A DNA stretch of 64,000 nt from Streptomyces ruber (lineage in GTDB: Bacteria; Actinomycetota; Actinomycetes; Streptomycetales; Streptomycetaceae). Below are positions 32,298 through 40,442 of the stretch, piece by piece; within the stretch, counting starts at the first letter, position 1, and every line of letters begins with the position of its first letter. The position numbers and the translations under genes were made by a program. The stretch is from the NCBI RefSeq assembly GCF_014648075.1, contig NZ_BMQK01000003.1, positions 124,001-188,000 of the forward strand, read 5' to 3'. The notes beneath the pieces were generated by a model, which saw nothing but the letters and a program-made list of their open reading frames with translations, had not been told where the DNA came from and searched no databases.

Positions 32298-32981
32298 CGT
32301 CTCCGGCCGCCGACGACACCGGCTCCCCCTGTGCCCGTGTCTCCCGGGAGACGCTGGACGGGGGGTGCGGCCGACGGGCCCCGGTCGGGCACGGGGGCTC
32401 CGGCCGGCCGCCCGGCGGCATGCGGGGCGTGACCGCCCACGGAGGCACCGGCTTTCGTCCGGTTGTGCTCCTTCGGGCCTGGCCGCACCGGAGCGCCGAC
32501 GCCCCGTCCGTGGCCTTTCGGTGAGCGCTCGTGGTGCGTTCGCGGCCGGGGTGGCGGCCGGGTCGGCCGGCGGGTCCGGTGGTGCCGGGGGGCATGGTCG
32601 TTCCGTTCGCGGGCTTTCGGGTGGATGCCGTGTTCGCGGGTGGGGTGGTGGTCGGTCGGCGGGTCCGGTGGTGCCGGAGGGGCATGGTCGTTCCGTTCGC
32701 GGGCTTTCGGGTGGATGCCGTGTTCGCGGGTGGGGTGGTGGTCGGTCGGCGGGTCCGGTGGTGCCGAAGGGGTACGGTCGTCCCGTCCGGGGCTTCCGGT
32801 CGTCGGGCGCCGTTCGCCCGTGTCCGGCACGGGCGTTGCCGGTGGCAGCGCGCGGAAGCGGCAGGGGGCTGCGCCGGCCGTCCGGTGGAGTTCTCATGTA
32901 CCCGTGGAGCACGGCGGTATCACCGTTCGCATGCGGCACGTCAGGGGGCGATCGTCGCGTTCCGGCCTATGCTGAGGTGGC
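32298..32981. other. 684-base gene-free region upstream of the kinase operon
   Basis: No supported gene. Open frames on both strands span the 90-base repeat and encode only low-complexity repeats. A TATGCT hexamer (32968-32973) eight bases before the kinase ATG is a possible -10. Confidence 0.55.
32537..32810. repeat. 90-bp tandem repeat, about three copies
   Basis: The blocks 32611-32700 and 32701-32790 are identical for their first 66 bases and differ at only a few later positions. A more diverged copy precedes 32611 with GGTCCGGTGGTGCCG and CATGGTCGTTCCGTTCGC shared, and a partial third follows. The 90-base period is a multiple of three, so all frames stay open, but no ribosome site or codon bias supports a gene. 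High identity indicates recent duplication. Confidence 0.85.
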
Positions 32982-35285
32982 ATGGAGGGGGATGCGTACG
33001 GGGGCGCGTCGGCCGGGCCGGTGGACTCGGGGGAGTCGTGGGGACCGCTCGTCGTCGTCGGCGGAGCCGGCGGGGCGGCACCCCTGCGGGCCGCGCACGT
33101 CGAACTGCCCGAGGAGAGCCCCGACCCCACCCTGCTGCCCGCGATCACCCTGCTGGAGCGCGCGGCCTCGCTGGGCGGCGTCCCCGACGGCCTCCCGCTG
33201 CCGCCCGGGCAACTGCTCGCCGGCCAGTACCGGCTGATCCGGCCGCTCGGCTACGGCGGACTCGGCGAGGTCTACCTCGCGCTGGACACCGCGGTCGACG
33301 ACCGCGAGGTCGCCATCAAGATGCTGCACGCCGGACGCCAGGCCACCGAGGCCGGCGCCCTGGCCCGGGAGCGGCGCGCCCTGGTCGACCTCAGCCACGA
33401 CGACATCATCCGCGTCTTCAACTACGGCCACCACCCCGACGCGGGCGACTTCCTCGTCCTGCAGTACGTGGACGGACTCACCCTGGAGGAGGTCCGGGCC
33501 CGCGCCCGGACCGGCCCCGACGAGTTCGGCGGCAGCCGCTTCCACGAGTTCGTGCTCGCGTACGGCGTCCGCATCCTGTCCGCGCTCGGACACCTGCACG
33601 CCGACCGGCCCGCCAAGGTCTACGGCGACCTGAAGCCCGACAACGTCATGCACGACGGCACCTCCACGAAGATCATCGACGTGGGCAGCGTCCGCGCGGC
33701 CGGGCAGCCCGGACACACCACGGACGGCTACCGGGCCCCCACCGTGGGCCCGGACGGCGAGTCCACCGGCCAGGACGACCTGTTCAGCCTCGGCGAGACC
33801 CTCAGACGGCTCAGCGGACTGGGCTCGTCGCCCGGCGAACTCGAGGAACTGGGCGACCTCGGCACACTCGGCGCCGGAGCGGGACCGGCCGCCGGCCGCA
33901 TGACCGCCCCCGCGCCCCGCGGTCTCGGCCTCGTCTCGCTCGCCCGGGTGCTGTGCCGCGCGACCCGCACCGAACCGGCCGAACGGTTCGCCGACGCGCA
34001 CGAGATGGAACAGCAGCTGCGCGGCGTCTTCCGCGAGCTGAGATCCCTGCGCACCGGCCTGGAGACCTTCGAGCCGTCGCCGCTCTTCCTCCCGTCGCCG
34101 TACGCGCTCGACGGAGCGCTCGGGTCCGCCCCGCCGCCGGCGCACTGGGCCGCGCCGGACGCGCCTCTCCCGTACGCGCCGCCGTCCCCCGCCGACGTCG
34201 CCCAGCGGCTGCCCGTGCCCCGGCCCGACCCGGACGACGCCCACCACGCCGAACTGAGCAGACTCGCCGACGCCGCCCCGGAGGCGCTGCTCCAGCACAC
34301 CGCGGACTGGCGCGCGTCCACCGAGGTGCACCTGCTGCGCTGCCGCCTCAGACTGCGCGCCCCGGACGGCGGCCCCGAGGCGGCCGAGCGGGAACTCCGG
34401 GCCGCCGAACAGCTGGTCACCCCCGAGCGCGCCCCCTACGACTGGCGGCTGGACTGGCACCACGGCCTCCTCGCGCTCGCCCGCGGCCACGTGGCCGACG
34501 CGCGAGGGCACTTCGACCGCGTCTACGCCGCCATCCCTGGCGAGTACGCCCCGAAACTGGCCCTCGGGTACTGCGCCGAGCGGCTCGACCGGTGGGCGGA
34601 GGCCCTGACGTTCTACGAGGCGGTGCGGCTGCGCAACCCGTCCCTGGGCAGCGCGGCCTTCGGCGCCGCCCGCGCCCACCTCGCGCTCGGCCGCGAAGGG
34701 GCCCGGCAGGAGGCCGTACGGGCGCTGGACGCGGTGCCCCAGCACTCCCGGCACCGCACCGCCGCCCGCACGGCGGCCGTCCGCATCGGCGTCGCGCACC
34801 TGCGGACCACCGACGACGACGGCGAACTGCGCCGGCGGCTGCCGGAGGTACTGGACCGCCTCAGCCGGCTCTTCCACGCCCACGGCCTCACCGACGACCA
34901 GGCCCGCGTCCGGATGACCGCCGAGGTCTGGGAGGCCGCGCGGGACGCCCTCGAACGGGGCGCCCTGGACGCGGCGGGACTCGCCGCGCCCGCCGCCGGC
35001 ACCGATCCGCGGCTCGCCTTCCCGGCCGACGCGACCCGCCTGCGTCAGGACCTGTCGCGGCTCTACCGCGCCCTCGCCCACCAGGCGGCCCGGTCCGCGG
35101 ACCCCGAGGGCCCCGCCGTCGCCGAGACCCTCCTGGACCGCGCGTACGCGGTCCGCCCGCTCGCCTTCCGCCACCACAGGGACAGCCCATGGCTAGGGAA
35201 GAGAGTCGCCGCCTGGCTCCGCACGGCCGCCTCCGCGCCGCCCGGCGGACCGCCGTCGCCGTCGCACGGGCCACCGCCACCGTAG
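32982..35285 (+). CDS. PknG-like serine/threonine kinase with TPRs
   Basis: 767-aa soluble kinase. The kinase domain (about 80-360) has a Gly-rich loop GYGGLGEVYLA (about 90), VAIKML (Lys about 110), YGDLKPDNVM replacing the HRD loop (about 214) and DVGS replacing DFG (about 231), as in the PknG subfamily. A Pro-rich linker (365-420) precedes a helical TPR-like region (about 420-740) with repeated RGHVADARGHFDRVY and DRWAEALTFYEAV units. The N-terminal rubredoxin motif of mycobacterial PknG is absent. First of three genes; the next start lies 97 bases inside its 3' end. It may phosphorylate FHA proteins controlling TCA flux as PknG does (inference). Confidence 0.88.
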   Translation: MEGDAYGGASAGPVDSGESWGPLVVVGGAGGAAPLRAAHVELPEESPDPTLLPAITLLERAASLGGVPDGLPLPPGQLLAGQYRLIRPLGYGGLGEVYLALDTAVDDREVAIKMLHAGRQATEAGALARERRALVDLSHDDIIRVFNYGHHPDAGDFLVLQYVDGLTLEEVRARARTGPDEFGGSRFHEFVLAYGVRILSALGHLHADRPAKVYGDLKPDNVMHDGTSTKIIDVGSVRAAGQPGHTTDGYRAPTVGPDGESTGQDDLFSLGETLRRLSGLGSSPGELEELGDLGTLGAGAGPAAGRMTAPAPRGLGLVSLARVLCRATRTEPAERFADAHEMEQQLRGVFRELRSLRTGLETFEPSPLFLPSPYALDGALGSAPPPAHWAAPDAPLPYAPPSPADVAQRLPVPRPDPDDAHHAELSRLADAAPEALLQHTADWRASTEVHLLRCRLRLRAPDGGPEAAERELRAAEQLVTPERAPYDWRLDWHHGLLALARGHVADARGHFDRVYAAIPGEYAPKLALGYCAERLDRWAEALTFYEAVRLRNPSLGSAAFGAARAHLALGREGARQEAVRALDAVPQHSRHRTAARTAAVRIGVAHLRTTDDDGELRRRLPEVLDRLSRLFHAHGLTDDQARVRMTAEVWEAARDALERGALDAAGLAAPAAGTDPRLAFPADATRLRQDLSRLYRALAHQAARSADPEGPAVAETLLDRAYAVRPLAFRHHRDSPWLGKRVAAWLRTAASAPPGGPPSPSHGPPPP

Positions 35286-36433
35286 CCGCCGAACTCGCCC
35301 GCCGGGTCCACCGCTACGCCTGGCCGTCCGCCGCGGGCCGCCGCAACAGCGCCTACCTGCGGGACCGCCTCGTCGCCCTGCCCCTGCTCGCCCTGCTGGC
35401 GTTCGGCACGTTCGGACAGGCGTACGCCGATGTGCGCGGCGACCTGGCCCATGTACGGGACCGGCTGGCGCCCGCGCTCGTCGACCTCGCGGACGCGAAG
35501 GCGTCGCTGCTCATCGCGCAGACCGAGGCCGAGGTGAACCTGGGGGACGGCGGGGCGGCGGAGCTCGGCGGGCTCGGCGAGCGCTACCGCGTCCGGGTGG
35601 CCCGGGCGACGCAGAGCCTCAACCAGGTCGTGCGCGGCGGGGCCCTGACCGTGGCCGAGGAACAGGAGACGCGCGTGGTGTCCGCCCTCGTCGTGGACTA
35701 CACCGCCTGGATCGCCCGCGCCCAGGGGCACGCGACCGATCCCGTCCTGCGGGACGCCGAGCTGAGCTACGCGCGCGGCATGCTCTGCTCGGCGCCGGCC
35801 GATGCCGGCCGGGACGGCGGGTACGACGGCCGTCCGCCGTGCGAACCGGCGGGACGGACGGCCGGCCCCGGCGCGACCTCGATCGTGGACCGCCTCGTGG
35901 GGCTGGAGGAGCGGGTGCGGGACCGGCTCGCCGAGCGGGCCGCCTGGGGTCCGGGCGTGCTCGCCGCCGCGGTGGTCTCCGCGCTCGCCTTCGCACTGCT
36001 GTGCGCCGGACTGTGGCGCACCGGGGTCTTCCTGCGGCAGCGCTTCCGCATCCGGTTCAGCGTCCCGCTCGCGGCGGCCGCCCTGCCCCTGCTCGCCGTC
36101 CCGCTGCTGACCTGGGACGCGCTGCGCGCGCAGGACGCGCAGGACGCGGCCGTGCCGGTCGCGGACGCCCTCGTCCATGACGTCTCCCCCGACACCGAGA
36201 CCCACGCCGAGGAGCGCCCCTTCGACCGCGCGGGCCAGGCCGGCGCCCCCGCCGTCGCGGAACTGGCGTCCCGGGCCGACGGCGAACTGGCCGGCGGGCG
36301 GATCGCCTTCCTGGACGGCGCCGTCCCCCTCGTCCTGCCCGCCGGGCTCGCCACCGCCGTCCTCGCGGGCGGCGCCCTGCACGCCTACCGCCGTGAGTAC
36401 CTGGCCGTCGTCCGCCCGGGAGCCGTCTCGTGA
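35189..36433 (+). CDS. membrane protein, GlnX-like position in kinase operon
   Basis: 414-aa protein with an Arg-rich cytoplasmic N-terminus (1-55), a helix near 58-80, an extracytoplasmic domain (about 80-245) with helical segments and two cysteines, two helices near 250-270 and 287-305, a second acidic extracytoplasmic loop (about 305-370), and a final helix near 375-395. The layout resembles the mycobacterial GlnX signal-relay protein between GlnH and PknG. No other start is available before the first helix, so the 97-base overlap with the kinase is accepted; AGGGA precedes the ATG. Stop overlaps the next GTG by four bases. Role inferred as transmembrane signalling. Confidence 0.8.
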   Translation: MAREESRRLAPHGRLRAARRTAVAVARATATVAAELARRVHRYAWPSAAGRRNSAYLRDRLVALPLLALLAFGTFGQAYADVRGDLAHVRDRLAPALVDLADAKASLLIAQTEAEVNLGDGGAAELGGLGERYRVRVARATQSLNQVVRGGALTVAEEQETRVVSALVVDYTAWIARAQGHATDPVLRDAELSYARGMLCSAPADAGRDGGYDGRPPCEPAGRTAGPGATSIVDRLVGLEERVRDRLAERAAWGPGVLAAAVVSALAFALLCAGLWRTGVFLRQRFRIRFSVPLAAAALPLLAVPLLTWDALRAQDAQDAAVPVADALVHDVSPDTETHAEERPFDRAGQAGAPAVAELASRADGELAGGRIAFLDGAVPLVLPAGLATAVLAGGALHAYRREYLAVVRPGAVS

Positions 36434-37716
36434 CCCGACCACCGGCCCGCTTGCTGCGCGCCCTCCTCGCGACCTGCCTGCTCGTCCTCCTCCCCGGCTG
36501 CGCCACGGCCGAGCCGGACCCGCTCGTCGTCCTCGGCCCGTGGACGGGCAAGGAGGGCGAGGCCTTCGAGGAGGCCCTGAGGAGTCTGGACGACGGCACC
36601 GGGCGCGAGTACACGTACGAGGGCACCCGTTCGCTGCGCGAGACACTGCTGTCCCAGATGGAGGCGGACGACCCGCCGGACGTGGCGATTCTCAACAGCA
36701 TCGGCGAACTCACCGAGTACGCACGGCGCGACCGGCTGCGGCCCCTCGTCGGGGAGGCCGCCGACCGCGCCTACCCGCCGTGGGCGCCCGCCCTGCTCGT
36801 GGACAGCCGGGCCCGCCGGTACTGGGTGCCGCTGAAGATCGACCTGAAGAGCCTGGTGTGGAGCGGGAAGGACGCGCCGCGCGACGACCCGGAGTGGTGC
36901 GTGGGGCTCGCCTCGCAGGCCACCTCCGGCTGGCCCGGCACCGACTGGATCGAGGACATCCTCCTGCACCAGGAGGGCCCCGAGTTCTACGAGAGCTGGG
37001 CGACGGGCCGGAGGGACTGGCGCGATCCGGCCGTCCGGCGCGCCTGGACGACCTGGTCCCGGCTGCTCGGCGACCGCACTCCCGCGTCCGTCCAGCACTC
37101 CCTGACCACGTCGTACGAGGGCGAGTCCGGGACCGGGGGCCCGCGCGGACTGCTCGACTCGCCCGGCTTCGACTGCACGCACGAGCACCAGAGCGCCTTC
37201 GTGCGCTACCTGTACGCGGGCGACGAGGTGCGCGTGGAACCGGCGGCCCGCTACCTCGGCGGACGGCCCGAGTACGCGGACGCGTACGAGGTCGCGGGGG
37301 ACATGGCCGCCGTGTTCAGCGACGACCCGGGCGCCCAGGAACTGGTGGAGCGGCTGTCGGGCCGTGCGGGGCGGCAGCGCTGGCGGGCGGAGGCGGACCC
37401 GGCGGTGCGTCCGCTGTTCCCGGACACGGCGGACCACCCGCCGGGCCCGGCCGCCGACCCCGTCGAGCGGCGGATCCACGAACTGCTCACGGAGGACGCC
37501 CGCACCCTGTGCTTCGACGCCTCCGACGTGATGCCGCCCGCGCTGCGCGACGCCTTCCACCGGGCGGTGCTGGAATTCTTCCGGCACCCCTCGCAGAGCC
37601 GTCTCGACACGCTGCTCGGGCAGTTGGAGACCGTACGGCTGCGGATGGACGAGGACTACCGCGGGGACCGCTCGTTCCGGCCGCCGGAGGACATCTGCGC
37701 GAGCCCCGGCGGCTGA
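36430..37716 (+). CDS. extracellular solute-binding lipoprotein
   Basis: 428-aa lipoprotein. Signal with lipobox LPGC (Cys about 24), then an ABC-type solute-binding fold: LVVLGPWTGKEGEAFEEAL, DPPDVAILNSIGELTEYAR, WVPLKIDLKSLVWSG, and a hinge containing GPEFYESWATGRRDW. It resembles the sugar-binding SBP_bac_1/8 type rather than the amino-acid-binding GlnH type. No permease or ATPase genes follow, so it likely acts as a sensor for the kinase operon. GTG overlaps the preceding stop by four bases. Ligand unknown, possibly a carbohydrate. Confidence 0.85.
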   Translation: MTRPPARLLRALLATCLLVLLPGCATAEPDPLVVLGPWTGKEGEAFEEALRSLDDGTGREYTYEGTRSLRETLLSQMEADDPPDVAILNSIGELTEYARRDRLRPLVGEAADRAYPPWAPALLVDSRARRYWVPLKIDLKSLVWSGKDAPRDDPEWCVGLASQATSGWPGTDWIEDILLHQEGPEFYESWATGRRDWRDPAVRRAWTTWSRLLGDRTPASVQHSLTTSYEGESGTGGPRGLLDSPGFDCTHEHQSAFVRYLYAGDEVRVEPAARYLGGRPEYADAYEVAGDMAAVFSDDPGAQELVERLSGRAGRQRWRAEADPAVRPLFPDTADHPPGPAADPVERRIHELLTEDARTLCFDASDVMPPALRDAFHRAVLEFFRHPSQSRLDTLLGQLETVRLRMDEDYRGDRSFRPPEDICASPGG

Positions 37717-37747
37717 GCGGGCGCGAGCCGGTCGCAAGGGGCGCGGA

Positions 37748-38527
37748 TCAGACCACCACGACCCGTACCCCCGCCTCCTCGAACCGCCGTACCGTCCCCT
37801 CGTCCGCCGCCGAGTCCGTGACCAGGGTGTGCACCGCCGCGGTCGGGCAGATCCGGGCGAACGCCCGCCGGCCCAGCTTGCTGGAGTCGGCCGCGACGAC
37901 GACCCGGGCGGCGCGCTCGCACAGCAGCCGGTTGACCGCCGCCTCCGCCTCGTCGTGCGCCGCCGCGCCGTCGCGCACGTCGAGGGCGACCACGCCGAGC
38001 ACGGCCACGTCCACGGTGATCTGGCCGAGCACCCCGTCGGCGAGCGGCCCGACCAGCTCGTAGGAGGAGGGGCGGGCGACCCCGCCGGTCAGGACGATCT
38101 TGAACTGGGGGCGCACGGCCAGCTCGCCCGCGATATTGAGCGCGTTGGTGACGACGGTCAGCGCGGGGGCGCCCGAGGTCAGGTCGGGGCGTACGGCCAG
38201 GGCCCGCGCGACCGCCGTGGTGGTCGTGCCGCCGGTCAGGCCGACCGCCTCGCCGGGAGAGACCAGGTGCGCGACCGCCCGGGCGATCCGCTCCTTCTCC
38301 GGGGCGCGGCGGGCGGTCTTGTAGCGCAGCGGCAGCTCGTACGAGACGCCGTGCACGACCGCACCGCCCCGGGTGCGCACGAGCATCTGCTGCTCGGCCA
38401 GCCCGTCGAAGTCGCGGCGGATCGTCGCGGGGGAGACGGAGAGCTCGGCCGCCGCCTCCTCGACGTCCAGCCGGCCCCGCTCGACGAGCAGGTCCAGCAG
38501 CGCCTTCCAGCGGGCGTCGCGCGACAT
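37748..38527 (-). CDS. DeoR family transcriptional regulator
   Basis: 259-aa repressor. N-terminal HTH KALLDLLVERGRLDVEEAAAELSVSPATIRRDFDGLAEQ (in two parts, about 7-46), then RTRGGAVV, and the DeoR sugar-phosphate-sensing domain with GLTGGTTTTAVARAL, TVVTNALNIAGEL, LTGGVARPSSYELVGP, and VVVAADSSKLG. ATG with GGAGG eight bases upstream. Divergent from an SIS isomerase and a class II aldolase, probably its targets. Direct repeats at 38601-38620 resemble AgaR-type sites. Confidence 0.93.
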   Translation of the reverse strand: MSRDARWKALLDLLVERGRLDVEEAAAELSVSPATIRRDFDGLAEQQMLVRTRGGAVVHGVSYELPLRYKTARRAPEKERIARAVAHLVSPGEAVGLTGGTTTTAVARALAVRPDLTSGAPALTVVTNALNIAGELAVRPQFKIVLTGGVARPSSYELVGPLADGVLGQITVDVAVLGVVALDVRDGAAAHDEAEAAVNRLLCERAARVVVAADSSKLGRRAFARICPTAAVHTLVTDSAADEGTVRRFEEAGVRVVVV

Positions 38528-38600
38528 CCGAGCCTCCGTTCGACGCGTCGGTCCTCCGGCGACCCTAGCGCAGCCGGCGGGATGAAGTGGCGTCCGCATG

Positions 38601-38631
38601 CTTGAAAGTGCTTGGAAGGTGGCTCTATCTT
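38601..38631 (+). promoter_or_regulatory. promoter with DeoR-type direct repeats
   Basis: CTTGAAAGTG and CTTGGAAGGT repeat directly with a 10-base period (38601-38620). TTGAAA (38602-38607) and TATCTT (38626-38631) form a -35/-10 pair with an 18-base spacer, so the repeats cover the -35, a good place for the divergent DeoR repressor. Confidence 0.65.
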
Positions 38632-38676
38632 GCAGAAACGAGCGTCATGCGGTGTCCAGTCCGGAGGGGTCGGGGT

Positions 38677-39576
38677 ATGAGCCACGTCGAGGACGAGCTG
38701 AACAGCCAGCCGGAGTGCTGGGCCCGCGCCGCCGGGGAGGCCCCCCGCCACGCGGCGGTGCTGCCCGGCGCGGGGGAGCGGGTGGCGATCGTGGGGTGCG
38801 GGACCTCGTACTTCATGGCGAAGGCGGCCGCCGGCCTGCGCGAGGGGTCGGGGCAGGGCGAGACCGACGCGTACGCCGCCTCGGAGTTCCCGCACGGCCG
38901 CCCGTACGACCGGGTCGTCGCCCTCACCCGGTCCGGCACCACCACCGAGGTCCTCGACCTCCTCGGCCGGCTGCGGGGGAGTATCCGGACGGTCGCGGTC
39001 ACCGCGGACCCGGCCACTCCGGTGGCGACGGCCGCCGACGACCTCGTCGTCCTGGACTTCGCCGACGAACGGTCCGTCGTCCAGACGCGTTTCGCGACCA
39101 CGGCGCTCACCCTGCTCCGCGCCCACCTCGGCCTGCACACCGGCACCGCCGTCGCCGACGCCCGCACCGCGCTGCGGGCGCCGCTGCCCGAACAGCTCGT
39201 CGGCAGCACGCAGTTCACCTTCCTCGGCCGCGGCTGGACCGTCGGGCTCGCCGACGAGGCCGCGCTGAAGATGCGCGAGGCCGCGCTGGCGTGGGCCGAG
39301 TCCTACCCGGCCATGGAGTACCGGCACGGCCCGATCAGCGTCACCACGCGGTCCACGGCCACCTGGATGCTCGGCGACGCACCCGACGGGCTGGCCCGGC
39401 AGGTGCGCGACACGGGCGCGGCCTGGGTGGCGGGCGGGCTCGATCCGCTCGCCGAACTGGTCCGCGCCCAGCGGCTCGCCGTCGCCGTGGCCGCGGCCCG
39501 CGGACTCGACCCGGACCGGCCCCGCCACCTCACCCGCTCGGTGATCCTCGACGCCGCCGCCCTGCACGAGGGATAG
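38677..39576 (+). CDS. SIS domain sugar isomerase/deaminase (AgaS-like)
   Basis: 299-aa double-SIS protein. VAIVGCGTSYFMAKAAAG (about 37-54) and VVALTRSGTTTEVLDLL (about 85-101) form the first sugar-phosphate site; FLGRGWTVGLADEAALKMREAAL with ESYPAMEYRHGPIS forms the second, as in GlmS-type and AgaS proteins. It lacks a glutaminase domain. Likely ketose/aldose isomerisation or deamination of an amino-sugar phosphate. ATG with GGAGGGG upstream. The aldolase starts 11 bases after its stop, forming an operon divergent from DeoR. Confidence 0.9.
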   Translation: MSHVEDELNSQPECWARAAGEAPRHAAVLPGAGERVAIVGCGTSYFMAKAAAGLREGSGQGETDAYAASEFPHGRPYDRVVALTRSGTTTEVLDLLGRLRGSIRTVAVTADPATPVATAADDLVVLDFADERSVVQTRFATTALTLLRAHLGLHTGTAVADARTALRAPLPEQLVGSTQFTFLGRGWTVGLADEAALKMREAALAWAESYPAMEYRHGPISVTTRSTATWMLGDAPDGLARQVRDTGAAWVAGGLDPLAELVRAQRLAVAVAAARGLDPDRPRHLTRSVILDAAALHEG

Positions 39577-39587
39577 GGGGAGCAGCC

Positions 39588-40442
39588 GTGCCGCTCGTCA
39601 CCACCGGTGAACTGATCACCGAGGCCGCCGCCGCCCGCACCGCGGTCCCCGCGTTCAACGTCATCACCCTGGAACACGTCGAGGCGGTCGTCCGGGGCGC
39701 CGAGTCCGCCGGCTCGTCCGTCGTCCTCCAGGTCAGCGAGAACGCGGTGCGGTTCCGCGGCGGACACCTCCTGCCGCTGGCCCGCGCCGCGACCGCCGCC
39801 GCCGAGCGCGCGGGCGTGCCCGTCGCCCTGCACCTCGACCACGTCCAGGACGACGACCTGCTGCGCGGGGCGCCCGACGCCGGGTTCAGCTCCGTGATGT
39901 ACGACGCGTCCCGGCTGCCGTACGAGGAGAACCTCGCCGCCACCCGCGCCGCCGCCGACTGGGCGCACGCGCGCGGACTGTGGATCGAGGCCGAGCTGGG
40001 GCAGGTCGGCGGGAAGCACGGGGCGCCGCCGCTCGACGCGCACGCCCCCGGGGCCCGTACCGACCCGGGCGAGGCCCGCGCCTTCGTCGCCGACTCCGGC
40101 GTGGACGCCCTGGCCGTGGCGATCGGCAGCGCGCACGCCATGACCACGCGCACCGCCGCCCTCGACCACGCCCTGCTGAAGCGCCTGCGCGCCGCGCTGG
40201 ACGTGCCGCTGGTCCTGCACGGCTCCTCCGGGGTCCCCGACGGCGAGCTCAGGGCGGCCGTCGGGGGCGGCATCGCGAAGGTCAACATCGGGACGGCCCT
40301 CAACATCGCGCTGACGGGCGCGGTCCGGCAGCACCTCGCCGCCCACCCCGGCACGGTGGACCCGCGGCACTGGCTCGCCGTGGGCCGCGAGGCCATGGCG
40401 GGCACGGTGACCCGGCTGATCAGTGTCCTCGTCGGCCCTTGA
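39588..40442 (+). CDS. class II fructose/tagatose-bisphosphate aldolase
   Basis: 284-aa class II aldolase (GatY/KbaY/FbaA type). Zn ligands and active site: VALHLDHVQDDD (His-x-Asp-His), a Glu in WIEAELGQVGG, AVAIGSAHAM, VLHGSSGVPD, and VNIGTALNIALT for phosphate binding. It cleaves a ketose bisphosphate to dihydroxyacetone phosphate and an aldehyde. GTG with GGGGGAG upstream, 11 bases after the SIS gene. Together with DeoR and the AgaS-like enzyme it suggests amino-sugar or galactitol-type catabolism, though no kinase is adjacent. Its 3' end overlaps the convergent methyltransferase gene by 23 bases. Confidence 0.93.
   Translation: MPLVTTGELITEAAAARTAVPAFNVITLEHVEAVVRGAESAGSSVVLQVSENAVRFRGGHLLPLARAATAAAERAGVPVALHLDHVQDDDLLRGAPDAGFSSVMYDASRLPYEENLAATRAAADWAHARGLWIEAELGQVGGKHGAPPLDAHAPGARTDPGEARAFVADSGVDALAVAIGSAHAMTTRTAALDHALLKRLRAALDVPLVLHGSSGVPDGELRAAVGGGIAKVNIGTALNIALTGAVRQHLAAHPGTVDPRHWLAVGREAMAGTVTRLISVLVGP

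Noticed and set aside
32537..32810. CRISPR array
   Set aside because: The 90-base units are directly adjacent with no unique spacers, far longer than CRISPR repeats, and no cas genes are present.
32531..36433. 1300-codon frame spanning the 90-bp repeat and continuous with the membrane protein
   Set aside because: The part before 35189 is antiphase to the kinase gene and rich in Arg/Pro. Only the last 414 codons have real protein features.
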